From positions 1-21,327 of the forward strand of contig CAZAMT010000037.1 of assembly GCA_964486145.1 (NCBI GenBank): a stretch of 21,327 nt of DNA, written 5' to 3'. Origin of the DNA: CAZAMT01 sp964486145. GTDB taxonomy: Bacteria; Bacteroidota; Bacteroidia; Bacteroidales; JAAAOM01. The translations under genes were made by a program, and so were the position numbers. The notes beneath the pieces are model-generated. The model ran no database searches, had not been told where the DNA came from, and saw only the letters and a program-made list of their open reading frames with translations. Position 1 is the first letter of the stretch. Every line of letters begins with the position of its first letter. Shown piece by piece: positions 16,126-21,327 of this stretch.

Positions 16126-16934
16126 TTAGATGAGCGTTTTTCTTTTACCATTATTTCCTGGATATCGTGAAGAAATTCATTGTAGATACCAGCATTTGTC
16201 GCTATTATCTCTTCGCCAAAAATAAAATTATCACCACCACTAAAATCTGCAACCCTACCACCTGCCTGTTTCAATATAAGTGCTCCGGCGGCAACATCCC
16301 ATGGATGCAAACCATATTCATAAAATGCATCATACCTTCCAGCAGCAACATAAGCAATATCTGTAGCTGCCGAACCCAGTCGCCTTATTCCGTGTGATGC
16401 TTTCATAAAATGTACCATTGAATTGAGAAATGGTTGCAAACGAGAAAAATTGGTATAGGGAAATCCGGTGGCTACAAGCGCATCAATTACTTTTGCTGTA
16501 TTTGATACAGTTATTTTTTTATCATTGCAATACGCTGCTGATCCCTTATAGGCATAAAAACATTCATTCATGCATATTTCGTAAACAACACCTATAACAA
16601 TTTCATTGTTCACTTTTAATGCCACGCTAATGGCATATGGTGGTGCACCATGAATAAAATTAGTGGTACCGTCAAGTGGATCAATGATCCAATTATAATT
16701 ATCCGATGTTTTACTGGTAACACCTTCTTCTCCTATAAATCCCGACTCAGGTAGCAGTTTACCCAGTTCATCGGTCAGTTGTTTTTCAGCCTCTTTATCA
16801 ACGTGGGTAACAAAATTGTGCAATCCTTTTGATTCAATTCCATCCGATGTAAATTTCATTCGTTCTTCACGAATATATTTCCCAACATTCTTTACAATTA
16901 ATATGGTTGAAATACATAGTTTTTCAAAGTCCAT
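16122..16934 (-). CDS. Inositol monophosphatase family protein (SuhB-like)
   Basis: The protein is a magnesium-dependent, lithium-sensitive-type sugar-phosphate phosphatase. From the ATG at 16934 it has 270 residues. Metal ligands are visible in GEEG (E69-E70) and in WIIDPLDGTTNF (D85, D88), and the C-terminal motif HPWDVAAGALI supplies D213. Substrate could be inositol-1-phosphate or another sugar phosphate; the family also includes SuhB, which acts in rRNA antitermination in proteobacteria. Another in-frame ATG at 16955 would begin inside a -7-like promoter element, so the shorter form is preferred. Its stop overlaps the acyltransferase start by four bases, which points to a role in making an envelope lipid or its sugar head group. 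Confidence 0.92.
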   Translation of the reverse strand: MDFEKLCISTILIVKNVGKYIREERMKFTSDGIESKGLHNFVTHVDKEAEKQLTDELGKLLPESGFIGEEGVTSKTSDNYNWIIDPLDGTTNFIHGAPPYAISVALKVNNEIVIGVVYEICMNECFYAYKGSAAYCNDKKITVSNTAKVIDALVATGFPYTNFSRLQPFLNSMVHFMKASHGIRRLGSAATDIAYVAAGRYDAFYEYGLHPWDVAAGALILKQAGGRVADFSGGDNFIFGEEIIATNAGIYNEFLHDIQEIMVKEKRSSK

Positions 16935-16952
16935 GCTATAATAATTTTTGAA

Positions 16953-16960
16953 CAAAAATA
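16953..16960 (-). promoter_or_regulatory. Bacteroidetes-type -7 element for the IMPase-acyltransferase-GT2 operon
   Basis: On the minus strand TATTTTTG matches TAnnTTTG and ends 18 bases before the ATG at 16934. The spacing is like the elements at 1485 and 4554. A TTG -33 box is not evident. It supports a promoter for the three-gene operon and excludes the ATG at 16955 as the main start. Confidence 0.4.
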
Positions 16961-17010
16961 TAAATAATACTACATTCAGAAAGAAAAAGTGCGATGAGTA
17001 TAGAAATTCA

Positions 17011-19080
17011 TCAGGATTTCATTAACAACTTTTTGTAATACTGATAAGTAATTTCCTGTGAACGAAATGACATTTCACCGGGGTTTCCTGGTTTGTAAGG
17101 ATTGTCCTGAGCCTCGTTGATAATGCGTGCCTTGGCATTATCCCTCAGTTGAATTTCGATTATATCTTTTAGTTCTTGCTTAATTTCGGGGCTGTAAATT
17201 GGAGCTGTGACTTCAATCCTGCGGTCAAGGTTACGTGGCATCCAGTCAGCAGACGAAATAAAATAAAGTTCATCTCCTTCATTACAAAACACCAGGATCC
17301 TTGCATGTTCAAGGTACTTATCCACAATACTAATCGCTTCTATCTCCTTGCTAAGTTCCTCTACACCCGGCATCAAACAACAAATTCCCCGTACAATTAG
17401 CCTCACGATTACACCCTGATTGTAAGCCTGATAAAGTTTATAAATCATTTCTTTATCAACCAGGTTGTTAATTTTTAAAATAATGTACGCCTCCTTCCCA
17501 GCTTTTACATTTCTAATCTCATTATCGATCAACTGATATATTTTTCTTCTCTGGTATAACGGAGAAACAAGTAAATTCCTGTATATGAATGTCTTATATG
17601 GGTTTTCGAAGAAATCAAAGACTTTTGCTACTTCATTTGCAATACGTCGATCCATCGTTAACAGGAATAAATCACAATAAACACCTGCATTGCCTTCATG
17701 AAAGTTTCCGGTACCAACACTGGCATAGTTCACCACTTTTGTTCCTTCTTTACGGCTAATTAAAAGTAACTTACTGTGGACTTTAAGGTTGGCTATTCCA
17801 AACAACACCCTCGCTCCTTCCTCTTCCAGTTTCTTTGACCAGTAAATATTTGATTTTTCATCAAACCGTGCCTGTAATTCTACAACAACAGTAACTTTTT
17901 TACCATTTTTAGCTGCATTTATAAGTGCATTCATTACTTTGGAGTTTTGTGCAACCCGGTAAATCGTCATTTTTATTTCACGGACCTTTGGGTCCATGGA
18001 TGCTTCTCTCAACAGGTTAATAAAATTATCGAAGCTTTGGTATGGCACATGCAGCATAATATCCTTTCGGGCAATAACATGTAAAATGCTTTTGTGGTAT
18101 TTCACATCCTTATGTCCTAACGGAACTTCTTTTTTATACACCAGTTCCGGTCCCCCAATGTTCGGGAACTTCATAAAATCTTTAAAATTATGATACCGTG
18201 CTCCCGGAATGAGGTTATCATCATCATCCAAATCGAGCTTGGTGATAATGTAATCCATGAGATCTTTTGCAATGGCATTGTCAAATACAAAGCGCACCGG
18301 CTGTCCCTGTTTTCTGCTTCCAAGGCTATGGGAAATTTTCTCAAGAATACTTTTACTCAGATCATTATCCATATCAAGTTCAGCATCCCTGGTCAATTTT
18401 ATTGTCCAGGCCTCAAATGTGTCAAAATTAAAAAGTGCGAACACATCATCGAGACAAAACCGAATAATGTCTTCCAATAAAATAATAAACTTTCGATCAC
18501 TTTCATCAGGAAGTACGATAAACCTCGAGATCTCATATGTTGGTATTTCAATCAATGCATATTCGTCTTCAATATCACGTTTTGAACTGGTGAGTTTTGT
18601 TGCCAGGTATATTGATTTATCCTTTAAATCAGGAAATTCCTCAACATTGTGAAGCATAATGGGAGTAAGAAAAGGCTGAATTTTTTCTTTGAAAAATCTT
18701 TTCACATAAATTGCCTGTTCCGGATTGAGTTCCATTTCATTTATGATAAAAATGTTATGATGCTCCAATTCTCTCAAAATGTTCTGATAGGTGTATTCAA
18801 ATTTATTTTGAAGTTTAATTACCTTTTTTTGTATTTTGTTAAGAATTGTTTTGGGCTTTTCACCTTCTACCCGTTTTGAACCTTCCTGAACATCAATCAT
18901 CCGTTTTATAGTTGCAACCCGAACCTTGAAAAATTCATCAAGATTATTGGAAAATATTCCTAAAAAACGGAGCCTTTCAATCAAAGGGGTTGTTGAATCC
19001 TGAGCTTCCTGCAATACCCTTTCATTAAACGATAACCAGCTAAGTTCCCTGTTGACTATTTTTTTCTGTTTTTTTGCCAT
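17011..19080 (-). CDS. ppk1: Polyphosphate kinase 1
   Basis: PPK1 reversibly polymerises the ATP gamma-phosphate into inorganic polyphosphate. The 689-residue protein matches the usual length. The N-terminal domain opens with NRELSWLSFNERVLQEA and FSNNLDEFFKVRVA. The kinase core has the autophosphorylated histidine H435 in LKVHSK and the second conserved histidine H592 in LEHARILVF; both fall at the same numbers as in the E. coli enzyme. YASVGTGNFHEGNAGVY, SADWMPRNLDRRIEV and MTIYRVAQNSKVM are also diagnostic. Activity is expected. It starts 28 bases after the SixA-like phosphatase gene with no promoter or terminator between them, so they are one operon. Confidence 0.97.
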   Translation of the reverse strand: MAKKQKKIVNRELSWLSFNERVLQEAQDSTTPLIERLRFLGIFSNNLDEFFKVRVATIKRMIDVQEGSKRVEGEKPKTILNKIQKKVIKLQNKFEYTYQNILRELEHHNIFIINEMELNPEQAIYVKRFFKEKIQPFLTPIMLHNVEEFPDLKDKSIYLATKLTSSKRDIEDEYALIEIPTYEISRFIVLPDESDRKFIILLEDIIRFCLDDVFALFNFDTFEAWTIKLTRDAELDMDNDLSKSILEKISHSLGSRKQGQPVRFVFDNAIAKDLMDYIITKLDLDDDDNLIPGARYHNFKDFMKFPNIGGPELVYKKEVPLGHKDVKYHKSILHVIARKDIMLHVPYQSFDNFINLLREASMDPKVREIKMTIYRVAQNSKVMNALINAAKNGKKVTVVVELQARFDEKSNIYWSKKLEEEGARVLFGIANLKVHSKLLLISRKEGTKVVNYASVGTGNFHEGNAGVYCDLFLLTMDRRIANEVAKVFDFFENPYKTFIYRNLLVSPLYQRRKIYQLIDNEIRNVKAGKEAYIILKINNLVDKEMIYKLYQAYNQGVIVRLIVRGICCLMPGVEELSKEIEAISIVDKYLEHARILVFCNEGDELYFISSADWMPRNLDRRIEVTAPIYSPEIKQELKDIIEIQLRDNAKARIINEAQDNPYKPGNPGEMSFRSQEITYQYYKKLLMKS

Positions 19081-19108
19081 ATATCAAACATCTTCCCAGC
19101 AAATGCTA

Positions 19109-19615
19109 TTATTTGAAGTTAGTAGTTTTATTTTTAGGATAATCAAAAATTTCATCTACCACGTTTTGCGGTGAAATGCTCATCCAGTGTTCCACATCAA
19201 ATAATAGCATGACCACACCCGTAGTAGGCACATTGTCAATTTCCTGTTTTGCAAATCCATCTGCAATTTCTGTAAATACGGGATTATGCCCAAAAATCAT
19301 CAATGAATCAATTTCATCGGATGTTTTTTTAACTATGTCTAAAATACCGTTGCTGTCATAATGGTAAAATTCATCAATGACATTTAATTTCGACAATGGC
19401 AGTTTCAATTGCCGACAAAATATTACCGCCGAATGCAAAGCCCTGGATGCCGGACTGCTGTAAATCAAATCCGGAGCAATATCTGCTTCACTTAATCGCT
19501 GGGCCATTTCGTAACCATTCCGAATGCCCCGTTGTTTTAAAGGTCTGTCAATATCCAGAATGCCGTCATATTCCCATGATGACTTTCCGTGTCGAACAAT
19601 TATTAATTTCTTCAT
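19109..19615 (-). CDS. sixA: SixA-type histidine phosphatase family protein
   Basis: This 168-residue protein belongs to the small SixA branch of the histidine phosphatase superfamily. SixA removes phosphate from phosphohistidine in phosphotransfer or PTS proteins in E. coli. The RHG motif is at residues 8-10 (nucleophile H9 in IIVRHGKSSW), with DIDRPLKQRG (R30) next, the SSPASRALHSA block, and the second catalytic histidine H110 in MIFGHNP. No signal peptide or membrane segment is present, so it is cytoplasmic. It is the first gene of a two-gene unit with ppk1. The symbol reflects family membership; the real target is unknown, and small-molecule phosphatase activity is equally possible. Confidence 0.85.
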   Translation of the reverse strand: MKKLIIVRHGKSSWEYDGILDIDRPLKQRGIRNGYEMAQRLSEADIAPDLIYSSPASRALHSAVIFCRQLKLPLSKLNVIDEFYHYDSNGILDIVKKTSDEIDSLMIFGHNPVFTEIADGFAKQEIDNVPTTGVVMLLFDVEHWMSISPQNVVDEIFDYPKNKTTNFK

Positions 19616-19634
19616 TGGTTGAAATATTTATATT

Positions 19635-19751
19635 TTCCGGGCCGGATCCCCGGGAACATTAACAAATGTTTGAAAGTAAATTATTGGTTGATATTCATCC
19701 TCTTTCCATCATCAACCCTGAATTTACAAAAAGACAATGAATTACAATTCA
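19635..19751. repeat. Cluster of short inverted repeats between phoH and sixA
   Basis: The 190-base gap (19616-19805) holds no gene but four short palindromic elements. TTCCGGG (19635-19641) pairs with CCCGGGAA (19649-19656) with one bulge and is strikingly GC-rich for this locus. AACATT/AATGTT (19655-19670) has a four-base loop. GGTTGAT/ATCAACC (19686-19717) has an 18-base loop. TGAATT/AATTCA (19738-19751) has a two-base centre. The last one is followed on the minus strand by CTTTTTGT and could act as a weak terminator for the PIN-PhoH gene. The first two lie in the presumed leader or promoter of sixA. None is a strong classical terminator. Confidence 0.4.
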
Positions 19752-19805
19752 CAAAGATAGTAATTGCAATCAGAATCCATTTATCTAATTTGGTGAAATA
19801 TGAAT

Positions 19806-21134
19806 CTACAGCAGATTACTTGCCAATTCAGCAAGATAACTGCGTTCTCCTTTGACAAGATTAACGTGGGCAAATAAATTCTGACCTTTCATTCGATCAG
19901 TAAGATAACTGAGGCCGTTAGAGGTTGAATCCAGGTAAGGAGAGTCTATCTGTTGTATATCACCGGTAAAAATCATTTTGGTTCCCTCGCCTGCCCTTGT
20001 TATTATGGTTTTTACTTCATGCGGGGTGAGATTTTGAGCTTCGTCAACAATAAAAAATGCATTGCTCAGACTTCGGCCACGGATATATGCGAGGGGTGTT
20101 ATCATGAGCTTTTCATTTTTTACCATATCATCAATTTTTTTAAATTCTTTGCTTTGCTCTTTAAACTTATGCTTAATCACAGAAAGGTTATCAAACAAAG
20201 GCTGCATATAAGGGCCAATTTTCTCATTCACATCTCCCGGAAGATATCCCAAATCTCTGTTAGACAGTGGAACGATAGGCCGAGCCAGAAATACCTGAGT
20301 GAATTTTTTCTCCTGGTGTAACGCGGATGCAAGGGCCAGAAGAGTTTTTCCTGTTCCAGCTTTTCCGGTTAGGGCAATCAGTTGAATCTCCTCGCGCATA
20401 AGAGCATCAATTGAAAAAGCCTGCTCTGCATTTCGTGGCTCAATGCCGTATGCCCTGTTCTTAATAACCCGATCAATTACGTTCCTATATGGTTCAAAAT
20501 GGGCCAGAACACTTTGGCTGTTGTTTTTCAAAATAAAATACTGATGCGCCTCTGGTTCAAAGCCAAAATTAAATTCAGATAACGGTACTCCCTCCGGTTC
20601 GGCATATAAACTACTGATTAGTTTATCATCAAAATTTTCAAACGTTTCAATGGTCTTTTGGAGTGAATTTAAATCCTGTACCTTATCGGATTCATAATCC
20701 TGTGAGACAATGCCAATGGATTTTGCCTTCAGCCGCAAATTTATGTCTTTTGAAATGAGTACTACGCTTCTTTTGGCATTCTTTCGGTGAAGATTTTCGG
20801 CAATAGCCAATATCCTGTGATCAGGTGTGTTTTCAGGAAACGAATCGGTTATTTCCTTTGTGAAAGGCTTTGATGTTTCAATGCTGAGTTTTCCCCGACC
20901 CGGCCCCAACTTAACGCCACCGTTAAATAAATTGCCACCCGACAATTTATCCAGTTCCCTGGTAAATTCCCTTGCCTGAAAATTTATTAAATCATTACCT
21001 TTTTTGAATTTATCAAGCTCCTCCAAAACCACAATGGGCAAAACCACATCATTATCTTCAAAATTGTAAATACATGTATAATCATGGAGAAGTACATTGG
21101 TGTCCAATACAAATATTTTTCTTGTCTTCGGCAT
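19806..21134 (-). CDS. PIN-PhoH domain protein (PhoH2-type ATPase/RNase)
   Basis: The 442-residue protein joins an N-terminal PIN nuclease domain to a C-terminal PhoH ATPase; PhoH2 proteins of this arrangement are reported to unwind and cleave RNA. The PIN domain (about 1-135) has the acidic set D11 (FVLDTNVLLHD), E38-E39 (LEELDKF), D105 (PDHRIL) and D130 (ISKDINLR). The PhoH domain (about 230-440) has Walker A GKAGTGKT (257-264, K263), Walker B FIVDEAQN (D364-E365) and the MIFTGDIQQID motif. All key residues are present. It is separated from sixA-ppk1 by 190 bases; the phoH name reflects phosphate regulation in E. coli and does not show a link here. Cotranscription with sixA is uncertain. 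Confidence 0.93.
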   Translation of the reverse strand: MPKTRKIFVLDTNVLLHDYTCIYNFEDNDVVLPIVVLEELDKFKKGNDLINFQAREFTRELDKLSGGNLFNGGVKLGPGRGKLSIETSKPFTKEITDSFPENTPDHRILAIAENLHRKNAKRSVVLISKDINLRLKAKSIGIVSQDYESDKVQDLNSLQKTIETFENFDDKLISSLYAEPEGVPLSEFNFGFEPEAHQYFILKNNSQSVLAHFEPYRNVIDRVIKNRAYGIEPRNAEQAFSIDALMREEIQLIALTGKAGTGKTLLALASALHQEKKFTQVFLARPIVPLSNRDLGYLPGDVNEKIGPYMQPLFDNLSVIKHKFKEQSKEFKKIDDMVKNEKLMITPLAYIRGRSLSNAFFIVDEAQNLTPHEVKTIITRAGEGTKMIFTGDIQQIDSPYLDSTSNGLSYLTDRMKGQNLFAHVNLVKGERSYLAELASNLL

Positions 21135-21327
21135 TATCTGTCCCCTTTTTCAGGTTAAAAGTATAAAATATAATTCGTAATATTTTTTATAATCATTAAA
21201 TTTATATTAACATTTTCGGGGTCTTCATGGATATAATTCATTGGAAATGCATATTATAAAATTTTGATATCGTTTCATGTGTTTAAAATTTGTGACCAAA
21301 CCTGAAATTTGGCACTCATTTCAATCA
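21135..21327. other. Non-coding region upstream of the PIN-PhoH gene
   Basis: This 193-base AT-rich stretch runs to the window edge. I see no convincing gene. GGGGA close to the PIN-PhoH ATG resembles a Shine-Dalgarno sequence, which is unusual for this phylum and may be coincidental. No exact TAnnTTTG element is found at a promoter distance on the minus strand. A forward frame opens at 21277 and continues past the edge for 17 codons, too short to judge. Confidence 0.5.

Noticed and set aside
16956..17010. Terminator hairpin after ppk1
   Set aside because: GATGA/TCATC gives only a five-base stem with a ten-base loop before a T-rich run; too weak to call.
18257..18652. 131-codon forward open frame antisense to ppk1
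   Set aside because: The serine-rich product is what the complement of an acidic, lysine-rich coding region gives; ppk1 is certain on the other strand.
21277..21327. Start of a forward gene running off the window
   Set aside because: Only 17 codons are visible and they contain no recognisable motif; chance is as likely.
1..21327. Search for CRISPR arrays, tRNA or rRNA genes, transposases, phage genes, toxin-antitoxin or defence systems
   Set aside because: No regularly spaced repeats, tRNA-like cloverleaf, transposase or phage motif was seen; the PIN domain is fused to PhoH and has no antitoxin partner, so it is not called a toxin-antitoxin system.

Overview
The window is a chromosomal stretch from a member of the Bacteroidota (Bacteroidetes). 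The evidence is the type IX secretion system (T9SS) and gliding gene set (porV, porU, a porP/sprF-family gene and gldJ), which is largely restricted to that phylum. The AT-rich intergenic DNA, the lack of convincing Shine-Dalgarno sequences and several TAnnTTTG-like -7 promoter elements agree with this. The MEP-pathway gene ispF fits Bacteroidia or Cytophagia better than typical flavobacteria, which mostly use mevalonate, but the sequence alone does not fix the order.

Layout. At 1-1945 (+) there is the tail of an unidentified gene, a 2-oxo acid dehydrogenase E2 subunit and a small lipoprotein of unknown function. At 1962-8402 (-) the transcription order is porU, porV, ispF, a CoA-binding-fold protein and a thioredoxin-like protein; porV and ispF share one base. 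At 8499-14219 (+) lie a PorP/SprF-family outer-membrane protein, gldJ, a strong intrinsic terminator, murF, inorganic pyrophosphatase and an unrecognised outer-membrane beta-barrel protein. At 14220-16934 (-) is a tightly coupled envelope operon of an inositol-monophosphatase-family protein, an LpxL/HtrB-type acyltransferase and a family 2 glycosyltransferase, with overlapping reading frames. At 17011-21134 (-) are a PIN-PhoH ATPase, then a SixA-type phosphohistidine phosphatase and polyphosphate kinase 1.

How the genes work together. The centre is a T9SS core locus. PorV shuttles cargo to PorU, the surface sortase that removes C-terminal secretion signals. GldJ is an outer-membrane lipoprotein of the secretion/gliding machinery, and PorP/SprF proteins are its outer-membrane partners or surface anchors. 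The other genes make or modify the envelope (murF, lpxL-like, glycosyltransferase, ispF for the isoprenoid carrier) or handle phosphate (ppa, ppk1, sixA-like).

No tRNA, rRNA, CRISPR array, insertion sequence, prophage or recent transfer signature is visible, and no gap without a gene exceeds about 300 bases. I did not find a clearly novel multi-gene system. The least explained items are the beta-barrel protein at 13155-14219, the porP-gldJ pairing, the charged insertion in GldJ, the sixA-ppk1 pair and the small lipoprotein at 1514-1945.
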